Positions 1-7,677 of a DNA stretch of 10,248 nucleotides are shown one piece after another; position 1 is the stretch's first letter; each line of letters begins with the position of its first letter. Made by a program: the position numbers and the translations under genes. The notes beneath the pieces are model-generated. The model had not been told where the DNA came from. It saw only the letters and a program-made list of their open reading frames with translations, and made no database searches. This stretch comes from DATHBP01 sp035296085 (GTDB taxonomy: Bacteria > Actinomycetota > Actinomycetes > Propionibacteriales > Nocardioidaceae). Location: NCBI GenBank assembly GCA_035296085.1, contig DATHBP010000064.1, forward strand, positions 1 through 10,248, read 5' to 3'.

Positions 1-597
1 CGGCCGGATCTCAAGGGCAAGGTCACCTTGCTCAACGAGATGCGCGACACGATGCTCTTTCTCCTCTTGATGGAAGGCGCCGACCCGGAGGACTTCACCG
101 ACGCGGAGTTCACCAAGGCCATCGACCGACTCCAGAAGGTCGTGGACAGTGGCCAGGTACGCCGGTTCACTGGCAACGACTACACCGGTGACCTCGAGAA
201 CGGCAACGTGCTCGCGTGCGAGGCGTGGTCCGGCGACGTCATCCAGCTTCAGTTCGGCGACCCGAAGTTCAACTTCGTGGCGCCGGAGGAGGGGCTGGCA
301 TTGTGGAGTGACAACATGCTGGTGCCCAACAAGGCGACCCACAAGACCAACGCCGAAAAGCTCATGAACTACTACTACGACCCCGAGATCGCCGCGAAGC
401 TCGCGGCGTGGGTCAACTACATCTGCCCGGTCGAGGGAGCCCGGGAGGCCATGAAGGACATCGACGCAAGCCTCATGGACAACCAGCTGATCTTCCCCGA
501 CGAGACGTTCCTCGGAAATGCCAAGCAGTTCATGACCTTGGACGAGAAGCAGGACAAGAAGTACCAGACCATGTTCCAGCAGGTCATCGGAGCCTGA
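1..597 (+). CDS. potD: Spermidine/putrescine ABC transporter substrate-binding protein, C-terminal part (PotD-like)
   Basis: The reading frame is open from base 1 to the TGA at 595-597 and gives 198 residues; the start and the export signal lie upstream of the window. The product would be the extracytoplasmic polyamine-binding protein, in Gram-positives normally a lipoprotein, that delivers substrate to the PotBC channel. Seen: an LKGKVTLL stretch at the left edge, typical of the hinge region of PotD proteins; CEAWSGDV near residues 73-80; EEG...LWSDNMLVPN near 96-110; and a C-terminal run with LMNYYYDPEIAAK, YICPVEGA and IFPDETFL. These match the type 2 polyamine-binding fold (PotD/PotF). 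It is the first visible gene of the potDABC set; potA starts 5 bases after its stop. The substrate (putrescine, spermidine, agmatine or another cation) cannot be fixed because part of the binding pocket is missing. Family is sure, ligand is not. Confidence 0.9.
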   Translation, partial: RPDLKGKVTLLNEMRDTMLFLLLMEGADPEDFTDAEFTKAIDRLQKVVDSGQVRRFTGNDYTGDLENGNVLACEAWSGDVIQLQFGDPKFNFVAPEEGLALWSDNMLVPNKATHKTNAEKLMNYYYDPEIAAKLAAWVNYICPVEGAREAMKDIDASLMDNQLIFPDETFLGNAKQFMTLDEKQDKKYQTMFQQVIGA

Positions 598-602
598 CGG
601 CC

Positions 603-1771
<1,169 letters not shown>

Positions 1772-1775
<4 letters not shown>

Positions 1776-2683
1776 GTGCGCTCGCTCATGTAGGAGGTGC
1801 CGGGGCGCCAACGCCAGCGCCGAAGAGCGCGGCCTCCCGGCGCAGCATGTGGGCGGCGGTGTTTCTGCTCATTCCCGGGCTGCTTTGGCTGGTCATCTTC
1901 TTCGTCGTGCCCACTGTCCAGCTCGCCGCGACCAGCCTGTACGACCCGAGCGGCTCTCTCGATGCCGGCTACAGCCTCACCTGGCACTGGCAGAACTACG
2001 TCGACGTGGTCAAGGCGTACCAGGACCAGTTCGTGCGCTCGCTGCTGTACGCCGGCAGCGCCACGGTGCTCGCCCTGCTCATGGGTTACCCGCTGGCGTA
2101 CGCCATCGCGTTCAAGGCCGGGCGCTGGAAAAACCTCATGCTCGTGCTTGTCATCGCACCGTTCTTCACCAGCTTCCTCATCCGCACCCTGGCGTGGCAG
2201 GCGATCCTCGCCGACAACGGCTTCGTCGTCGGCCTGCTCAAGAGCGTCGGCCTGCTCAGCGAGAGCGGCCGGTTGCTCGCGACGCCGATAGCCGTGGTCG
2301 CTGGTTTGACCTACAACTTCCTTCCCTTCATGACGCTGCCGCTCTATGCGAGCTTGGAGAAGATGGACGGCCGCCTCATCGAGGCTGCCGGCGATCTGTA
2401 CTCCAGCGCGTTCACCGCCTTCCGCAAGGTGACGCTGCCGTTGTCGATGCCGGGGCTGGTCTCCGGGACGCTGCTCACGTTCATCCCCGCGGCCGGGGAC
2501 TACATCAACTCCCAACTGCTCGGCACGCCCAACGAGTCGATGATCGGCAACGTCATCCAGAGCTCGTTCCTCGTGCGCAATGACTATCCACAGGCCGCGG
2601 CCCTGTCGTTCCTGCTGATGGCGGCGATTTTGGTGCTGGTGGTCTTCTACATCCGCCGTGCCGGCACTGAGGAGCTCGTCTGA
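1772..2683 (+). CDS. potB: Polyamine ABC transporter permease (PotB type)
   Basis: A 303-residue inner-membrane permease. About six hydrophobic segments are visible, near 27-52, 90-115, 122-142, 170-195, 222-245 and 275-295, after a short Ala/Pro-rich cytoplasmic tail. The ABC permease loop that docks on the ATPase is present at 204-229, beginning EAAGDLY and ending KVTLPLSMPGL. A periplasmic stretch (YDPSGSLDAGYSLTWHWQNY) follows the first helix, as in PotB and its relatives. The start is GTG 1772, overlapping the potA stop. The alternative ORF in another frame from 1797 is Arg/Ser-rich and without membrane segments, so it is a shadow. The gene ends in TGATG, so potC begins on its last base. 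PotB assignment rather than PotH or another paralogue rests on gene order and on the neighbouring PotC-like permease; the precise ligand is unknown. Confidence 0.93.
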
Positions 2684-3558
2684 TGGCCGCCTCGACGCCC
2701 GCCACTCCGACAGCGAAGCGGACGCCTGCGCGCACCGGGGGGCCGTCGGCCGGCTACCGGGTGAGTCGCTGGCTGTCGGACCACTTGCTGATGTTGGTCG
2801 GTGCCGCCGTCCTACTGTTCTTGTTTCTGCCGATCTTCTATGTGATCGCGTTGTCGTTCAACCGGCCGGCGAGCCGGGGTTCCAACGCACTGCACGCGTT
2901 CACGACCAACAACTGGACCAACATCTGCGCTCCCGAGGGGATGTGCTCCTCACTCGTCACCAGCTTGCAGATCGGCCTGCTGGCTACCGGGGGGTCGACG
3001 GTTCTCGGGACGCTGATGGCGTTCGCCCTGGTGCGGCACCGGTTCCGGGGTCAGGCCTCGACGAACCTGCTCGTCTTCTTGCCGATGGCGACACCCGAGG
3101 TGGTCATGGGCTCATCCTTGCTGGCGCTCTTCGTTGCCAGCGGGTTCTCCGGCGTGCTGGGTTTCTGGACGATCCTCATCTCGCACATCCTGTTCTGCAT
3201 CTCGTTCGTCGTCGTCACGGTGAAAGCTCGGCTGGCCGGCATGGACTACCGGCTGGAGCAGGCCGCGATGGACCTCTACGCCAACGAATGGGAGACGTTC
3301 CGCAGGGTCACGCTCCCGCTGGTCATGCCGGGCATCGCTGCGGCCGCGCTGCTGGCGTTCTCGCTCTCCTTCGACGATTTCATCATCACCAACTTCAACT
3401 CCGGCACGACCGTGACGTTCCCGTTGTTCGTATGGGGCGCGGCGCAACGAGGGATTCCGCCACAGGTCAACGTCATCGGCACTTTGATGTTCCTCGTCGC
3501 CTTCTCGGTGGTGGTCGGTGCCGAGATCGTTCGCCGCCGGAGCAAAGCAGCGGCGTGA
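2683..3558 (+). CDS. potC: Polyamine ABC transporter permease (PotC type)
   Basis: A 291-residue inner-membrane permease, the partner of PotB in the heterodimeric channel. The N-terminal ~30 residues are Ala/Thr/Pro-rich and cytoplasmic. Hydrophobic segments appear near 35-58, 92-116, 125-150, 155-180, 214-235 and 262-282. The first helix is followed by ALSFNRP, a hallmark of PotC/PotI permeases. The coupling loop lies at 192-218 (EQAAMDLYANEWETFRRV, then TLPLVMPGI). SFDDFIITNF at about 229-238 is also typical of PotC. The start is ATG 2683, sharing one base with the potB stop (TGATG); the stop overlaps the next gene's GTG by four bases (3555-3558). Such tight packing indicates one transcript with reinitiating ribosomes. 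Nothing appears missing from the protein. Confidence 0.94.
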   Translation: MAASTPATPTAKRTPARTGGPSAGYRVSRWLSDHLLMLVGAAVLLFLFLPIFYVIALSFNRPASRGSNALHAFTTNNWTNICAPEGMCSSLVTSLQIGLLATGGSTVLGTLMAFALVRHRFRGQASTNLLVFLPMATPEVVMGSSLLALFVASGFSGVLGFWTILISHILFCISFVVVTVKARLAGMDYRLEQAAMDLYANEWETFRRVTLPLVMPGIAAAALLAFSLSFDDFIITNFNSGTTVTFPLFVWGAAQRGIPPQVNVIGTLMFLVAFSVVVGAEIVRRRSKAAA

Positions 3559-4957
3559 CACCGCGCCTCCCCGAGGCCCTGACGAATTCGGCGCCGAAAG
3601 TCTTCTGGCTCGACGATCCGCAACGCCCCGATCCGCTTCCTGCGCTGCTCGGCTCGACGAGGGCTGACCTCGCGGTCGTCGGCGGTGGATACACCGGGCT
3701 GTGGGCCGCCCTGCTCGCCAAGGAGCGCGACCCTGGGCCGTCGTGGTTGTGCTGGAGGCCGGCGAGTGCGGCTGGGCAGCCAGCGGTCGCAACGGCGGGT
3801 TCTGCGCGGCGAGCGTGACGCATGGCTTCGCTAACGGGCAGGCGCGCTGGCCGCAAGAGATGCCGAGCCTGCTGCGACTCGGGCGCGAGAACCTCGCTGC
3901 CATCGAGGCGGCCGTCGCCGCGTACGACATCGACTGCGGCTTCGAGCGGACTGGCGAGCTTGTCGTCGCGACGCAGCAGCACCAGGTTGCCGGGCTGCTC
4001 GACAACGCCGCTCAGATGCGGGCGGCTGGGATCGCCGTGCAGTCGCTGGACCGATCGGCCGTCCGCGCCCAGCTCGACTCGCCCACGTACCTCGCCGGCA
4101 GCTGGGACCCAGACGGCGTCGCCCTGCTCAACCCCGCCCGGCTCGTCTGGGGGTTGCGTGCCGCGTGTCTGGAGGCCGGCGTGCGCATCCACGAGCAAAC
4201 CCGGGTCCGGGGGCTGCAGCGAGAGCCGGACGGCGGAGTCACGGTTCTCGCTCCCGCCGGTGAGGTGCATACACGCCAGGTCGTGCTGGCCACGAACGCC
4301 TTTCCGCCGCTGCTGCGGCGGCTGCGGCTGTTCACCGTCCCGGTTTATGACTACGCCTTGGTGAGCGAGCCGCTGTCGGCCCAGCAGCGCGCCGCGCTCG
4401 GATGGACGGAACGCCAAGGGGTCTCCGACAGCGGCAACCAGTTCCACTACTACCGCCTGACTGCGGACGACCGGGTGCTCTGGGGCGGCTACGACGCGAT
4501 CTACCACTACGGCAGCAGCATCTCTCCGCGTTGGGACGACCGGCCGGCGACGTACGCCGCGCTGGCGGCCAACTTCCAGGCGACGTTCCCGCAGCTCGAC
4601 GACCTGCGGTTCACCCACCGCTGGGGCGGCGTCATCGACACGTGTACGCGCTTTTGCCCGTTCTACGGCACGGCTGTCGGCGGCCGGGTGGCGTACGCGC
4701 TCGGCTTCACCGGCCTCGGAGTCGGCAGCAGCCGGTTCGCTGCCCAGGTGATGCTCGACATGCTCGAGGGAAAGCCGACCGAGCGTACGGAGCTGGCGAT
4801 GGTCCGGGAGAAGCCGGCGCCGTTCCCCCCGGAGCCGCTGCGCTATGCCGGCATCGAGCTGACCCGCAGGTCGCTGGCCCGCAGCGACGCGCGCGCCGGG
4901 CGGCGCAACCTGTGGCTGCGCTCCCTCGACAAGGTGGGCTGGGGCTTCGACTCCTGA
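3555..4957 (+). pseudogene. FAD-dependent amine oxidoreductase (PuuB/DAO family), broken by a one-base frameshift
   Basis: The gene starts at GTG 3555 inside the potC stop and reads 61 codons through the FAD-binding motif VVGGGYTGLWAA (residues 41-52). Family similarity then moves to another frame. Reading one more G in the GGG run at 3735-3737 joins the parts perfectly: ...KERDPG then AVVVVLEAGECG. The restored protein has 467 residues. The second part carries ASGRNGGF (about 76-83), typical of PuuB-like oxidases, and the C-terminal FAD/substrate motif GFTGLGVG near 383-390, then runs open to TGA 4955-4957. The DAO family oxidises amines; PuuB acts on gamma-glutamylputrescine, giving an aldehyde, ammonia and peroxide. 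Linkage to potABC supports a polyamine substrate, but no glutamate-putrescine ligase is seen, so free amines or amino acids are possible. Nothing else is decayed, so the lesion is recent or a sequencing error. As written, neither half alone would be active. Confidence 0.82.
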
Positions 4958-5025
4958 GTCGCTGGCTCGCCGGGTGCACCACGAAGCCGCAGAGCGCACC
5001 AGTCACGCCGGCTTTCCACGCTGTT

Positions 5026-5045
5026 TCGGGCCTTGCCCAGCCCGA
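5026..5045. terminator. Weak hairpin between convergent genes, possible terminator
   Basis: TCGGGC at 5026-5031 pairs with GCCCGA at 5040-5045, a 6-bp stem around an 8-base loop. It lies 69 bases past the oxidoreductase stop and 87 bases past the aminotransferase stop on the other strand, where a bidirectional terminator would be expected. No T tract follows on either strand, and short GC stems arise by chance in DNA this rich in G and C. The rest of 4958-5131 shows no gene or clear signal. Confidence 0.25.
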
Positions 5046-5131
5046 TGCGACGTGGGACGGCCCCAGAAGACGGCAACACGAGGCAAATCGTCAACGGCGG
5101 CCGGGAGGCGTAGCGGCGGCGGAACGGGCGG

Positions 5132-6520
5132 CTACAGGCGGGTCCAGGCTTCGGTCAGCACGGAACGCAGGACCTGCTCCATCTCGTCGAAGTGCGTCTG
5201 GTCGCAGATCAGCGGCGGCGAGAGCTGGATGACAGGGTCGCCGCGGTCGTCGGCCCGGCAGTAGAGGCCGGCGTCGAACAGTGCCTTGGACAAGAAGCCG
5301 CGCAGCAGTCGCTCGGACTCGTCGTCGTCGAAGGTCTCCTTGGTGACCTTGTCCTTGACCAACTCGATGCCGTAGAAGTAGCCGGCTCCGCGGACGTCTC
5401 CCACGATCGGCAGATCGCCGAGCTTCTCCAGCGTCGAGCGGAACGCGTCCTCGGTGTCCAGGACGTGCTGGGGAAGCTGCTCGCGCTCGAAGATGTCGAG
5501 GTTGGCAAGCGCGACAGCGGTGGAGACCGGATGACCGCCGAACGTGTAGCCGTGGGCGAACATCGTGTCGCCCTTCAGGAACGGCTCCATCAGCCGGTCG
5601 GTGGTGATCATAGCGCCGAGCGGGGCATAGCCGGACGTCATGCCCTTGGCACAGGTGATGATGTCGGGCTGGTAGCCGTAGCGGTCGGCGCCGAAGATGT
5701 GGCCCAGCCGGCCGAACGCGCAGATGACCTCGTCGGAGACCAGCAGGACGTCGTACTGGTCGCAGATCTCGCGGACCCGCTCGAAGTAGCCCGGCGGCGG
5801 CGGGAAGCAGCCACCCGAGTTCTGCACGGGCTCGAGGAAGACCGCCGCCACGGTGTCCGGGCCTTCGAACTCGATGGCCTGCGCGATCTGGTCGGCGGCC
5901 CAGCGCCCGAATGCGGTGGGGTCGTCCCCGTGCGCGGCGGCCCGGTAGATGTTGGTGTTGGGCACGCGGAACGTGCTGGGTACGAGCGGCTCGAAGGGTG
6001 CCTTGAGACTCGGCAGCCCCGTGATGGAAAGCGCGCCCTGCGTGGTGCCGTGGTAGGCGATGGCCCGGCTCACGACCTTGTGCTTGCCTGGGCGACCGGT
6101 CAGCTTGAAGTACTGCTTGGCCAGCTTCCAGGCGCTCTCGACGGCCTCGCCGCCGCCGGTCGTGAAGAACACGCGGTTCAGGTCGCCGGGCGCGTAGTCG
6201 GCGAGTCGCGCGGCGAGCTCGATCGCGTTGGGGTGGGCGTAGGACCACAGCGGGAAGAACGCCAGCTCGGCGGTCTGCTTGGCGGCCGCCTCGGCGAGCT
6301 CGGTGCGGCCGTGCCCGGCCTGCACGACGAAAAGCCCCGCCAGGCCGTCGAGGTAGCGCTTGCCTTTCGCGTCGTAGATGTATGCCCCGTCGCCGCGCAC
6401 GATCACCGGGATCTCCGCGTTCGCGTACGCCCCCATCCGGCTGAAGTGCATCCACAGGTGGTCACGGCCCGCCTGCTGGAGGGCGGCGTAGTCGGGGTAG
6501 CTGAGCTGTTCGCTGGACAT
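5132..6520 (-). CDS. Class III PLP aminotransferase, putrescine/omega-amino acid type
   Basis: A complete 462-residue fold-type I aminotransferase of the subgroup that moves a terminal amino group (putrescine, beta-alanine, taurine, GABA and similar) to pyruvate or 2-oxoglutarate. Seen: phosphate-binding TTGGGEAVE at 120-128, the aromatic cofactor stacker in AYHG at 155-158, cofactor Asp263 in VSDEVICAFGR, the Schiff-base Lys292 in CAKGMTSGYAPLGA, and HGYTFGGHPV at 323-332. N-terminal features WMHFSRMG and LAGLFVVQAGHGR match the actinobacterial 'aspartate aminotransferase family' members often found beside polyamine genes. The start was set at the ATG 6518-6520, preceded by AAGGA; a longer frame from 6586 adds 22 unconserved residues and was rejected. 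It is divergent from the ureohydrolase gene and convergent with the oxidoreductase. Putrescine or 4-aminobutyrate is the favoured amine donor by context; a SpuC/PuuE-like role is inferred, not proven. Confidence 0.92.
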   Translation of the reverse strand: MSSEQLSYPDYAALQQAGRDHLWMHFSRMGAYANAEIPVIVRGDGAYIYDAKGKRYLDGLAGLFVVQAGHGRTELAEAAAKQTAELAFFPLWSYAHPNAIELAARLADYAPGDLNRVFFTTGGGEAVESAWKLAKQYFKLTGRPGKHKVVSRAIAYHGTTQGALSITGLPSLKAPFEPLVPSTFRVPNTNIYRAAAHGDDPTAFGRWAADQIAQAIEFEGPDTVAAVFLEPVQNSGGCFPPPPGYFERVREICDQYDVLLVSDEVICAFGRLGHIFGADRYGYQPDIITCAKGMTSGYAPLGAMITTDRLMEPFLKGDTMFAHGYTFGGHPVSTAVALANLDIFEREQLPQHVLDTEDAFRSTLEKLGDLPIVGDVRGAGYFYGIELVKDKVTKETFDDDESERLLRGFLSKALFDAGLYCRADDRGDPVIQLSPPLICDQTHFDEMEQVLRSVLTEAWTRL

Positions 6521-6526
6521 GGGGGA

Positions 6527-6531
6527 TCCTT
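6527..6531 (-). promoter_or_regulatory. Ribosome binding site of the aminotransferase
   Basis: On the minus strand AAGGA stands 6 bases before the ATG at 6520. It selects this start over the longer frame reaching 6586. Confidence 0.7.
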
Positions 6532-6540
6532 GTGCGCTCG

Positions 6541-6555
6541 GATGGGCAGTCCATC
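6541..6555. promoter_or_regulatory. Inverted repeat GATGG-N5-CCATC, candidate operator
   Basis: Perfect 5-bp arms (6541-6545 and 6551-6555) flank a 5-base centre, 21-35 bases upstream of the aminotransferase start. A repressor dimer bound here could cover the minus-strand promoter or leader. A sequence resembling a -10 box, TAGATG on the minus strand, overlaps its right edge, but this is weak. The regulator is not encoded in the window. Confidence 0.3.
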
Positions 6556-6595
6556 TAGTCTGCCGCACAGCGCCCGTGCGAGGCAAGCGAATCGG

Positions 6596-6621
6596 TGGTC
6601 ATCATGGCATGTCGCTGACCA
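6596..6621. promoter_or_regulatory. Inverted repeat TGGTCA-N14-TGACCA, candidate operator
   Basis: Perfect 6-bp arms at 6596-6601 and 6616-6621 with a 14-base spacer, giving 20 bases centre to centre, or two helical turns. It sits near the middle of the divergent region, 54-79 bases upstream of the ureohydrolase GTG. That position suits a dimeric regulator controlling both directions. Arms of this length can occur by chance, so conservation in relatives would be decisive. Confidence 0.35.
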
Positions 6622-6662
6622 TTTGGCCCGTGATCATGCCCGTTGGCTTCCAAATCCGTGGT

Positions 6663-6668
6663 AGGAGG
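6663..6668 (+). promoter_or_regulatory. Shine-Dalgarno AGGAGG deciding the ureohydrolase start
   Basis: A full AGGAGG lies 6 bases before GTG 6675 and 4 bases before an ATG at 6673 that is followed at once by TGA. The ATG frame is only a start-stop, so GTG 6675 is the real start. Upstream in-frame candidates back to 6519 lack such a site and family similarity. Confidence 0.85.
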
Positions 6669-6674
6669 TTGAAT

Positions 6675-7676
6675 GTGAGCAGATACGGCGCCCAGTTCGG
6701 CCCGGACGTGACGTTTCTCGGCGTCGGGGCCTGTGACCTCACCGATCCGGCGTCCTACGCCGACCTCGACGTCGTGATCGTCGGTGCGCCGTTCGACGGT
6801 GGTACGTCTCACCGGCCCGGCACGCGCTTCGGTCCGCAGGCGATCCGCGGCACCGACTACCTGCCGCATGACGGGTCGCGTCCCCACCTGGCGCTGCGCG
6901 TCGACGCGCTGCGCGACCTGCGGGTGGCCGACGCCGGCGACGTGGAGATGTACTCCGGGGACGTCGAGCGCTCCATCGCCGCGCTCGAGGACGCCGTGCA
7001 CACGGTGAGCGCGTCCGGCGCGATTCCGGTGGTCCTCGGTGGTGACCACACCGTGACGCTGCCCGACGCGACCGGTGTCGCTCGGCACTTCGGTTTCGGA
7101 CGGGTGTCGATGCTGCACTTCGACGCCCACGCCGACACCGGTGATATCGAGTTCGGGTCGCTGTACGGGCACGGCCAGCCCATGCGGCGGCTCATCGAGT
7201 CCGGCGCGCTGCGCGGCGACCGGTTCCTGCAGATCGGGCTGCGTGGCTACTGGCCGGGCCCGGAGACCCTCGCCTGGATGGCTGAGCAGAACATGCGCTC
7301 CTACGAGATGACCGAGATCGGCGCCCGCGGCCTGGAGGAGTGCCTGACCGAGGCGTTCGCGACCGCGACCGACGACTGCGACGGCGTGTTCCTCTCCGTC
7401 GACATAGACGTGTGCGACCCAGGGCATGCACCCGGCACCGGCACACCAGAGCCGGGCGGGCTGTCGGCCCGCCAGCTGCTCGACTCCGTACGCCGCATCT
7501 GCCTCGAGCTGCCGGTCGTCGGCATGGACGTCGTGGAGGTGTCCCCGCCCTACGACTCCGCCGAGATCACCGCCTTTCTCGCCAACCGCGTGGTGCTGGA
7601 GGCGCTGTCGGGGATCGCGGCCCGCCGCGGCGAGCTCTCACGCGACCCTGCTGGCCCGCTGCTGGAAGGACGCTGA
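6675..7676 (+). CDS. speB: Agmatinase-family ureohydrolase
   Basis: A complete 333-residue enzyme of the arginase/agmatinase superfamily, which splits urea from a guanidino compound using two Mn ions; agmatinase makes putrescine from agmatine in the cytoplasm. All signatures are intact: LGGDHTVTLP at 121-130 (His125), HFDAHADTGD at 148-157 (Asp150, His152, Asp154), and SVDIDVCDP followed by APGTGTPEPGG at 241-262 (Asp243, Asp245). These supply the six expected metal ligands. An N-terminal PFDGGTSHRPGTRFGPQAIR stretch is also typical of agmatinases rather than arginases. Length fits the SpeB branch (E. coli 306) with a slightly longer N-terminus. The start is GTG 6675 behind AGGAGG. The next gene starts one base after the stop (TGAGATG), so the two form an operon. 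Sequence alone cannot separate agmatine from 4-guanidinobutyrate, guanidinopropionate or similar substrates; the polyamine setting favours the first two. Confidence 0.9.
   Translation: MSRYGAQFGPDVTFLGVGACDLTDPASYADLDVVIVGAPFDGGTSHRPGTRFGPQAIRGTDYLPHDGSRPHLALRVDALRDLRVADAGDVEMYSGDVERSIAALEDAVHTVSASGAIPVVLGGDHTVTLPDATGVARHFGFGRVSMLHFDAHADTGDIEFGSLYGHGQPMRRLIESGALRGDRFLQIGLRGYWPGPETLAWMAEQNMRSYEMTEIGARGLEECLTEAFATATDDCDGVFLSVDIDVCDPGHAPGTGTPEPGGLSARQLLDSVRRICLELPVVGMDVVEVSPPYDSAEITAFLANRVVLEALSGIAARRGELSRDPAGPLLEGR
7664..7670 (+). promoter_or_regulatory. Ribosome binding site of the amidohydrolase
   Basis: GGAAGGA inside the last codons of the ureohydrolase gene, 7 bases before ATG 7678. It rules out the longer in-frame start at 7426, which would bury most of the overlap in the ureohydrolase. 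Confidence 0.75.
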
Positions 7677-7677
7677 G

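Noticed and set aside
408..602. Upstream extension of the potA frame
   Set aside because: It overlaps potD, is Pro/Gly/Arg-rich and carries no ABC ATPase sequence; GTG 603 gives the normal N-terminus.
2658..3554. Long open frame leading into the oxidoreductase from inside potC
   Set aside because: It is Arg/Gly-rich with no family motifs and lies out of frame over the clear permease PotC; only the part from 3555 on is real.
3732..3745. Programmed ribosomal frameshift in the oxidoreductase
   Set aside because: No slippery heptamer, no long homopolymer and no clear downstream stem-loop were seen; a missing G explains the data more simply.
3473..4999. 508-codon minus-strand frame opposite the oxidoreductase
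   Set aside because: A GC-rich shadow: Arg/Gln/Pro-rich, no recognised domain, while the other strand shows clear FAD oxidase motifs.
5091..6455. 454-codon minus-strand frame overlapping the aminotransferase in another phase
   Set aside because: Extreme Arg/Pro content and no motif; it is a frame shadow of the aminotransferase.
5192..6664. 490-codon plus-strand frame opposite the aminotransferase
   Set aside because: Repeating Val/Gly/Glu/Arg composition without any motif; the minus strand encodes a complete PLP enzyme.
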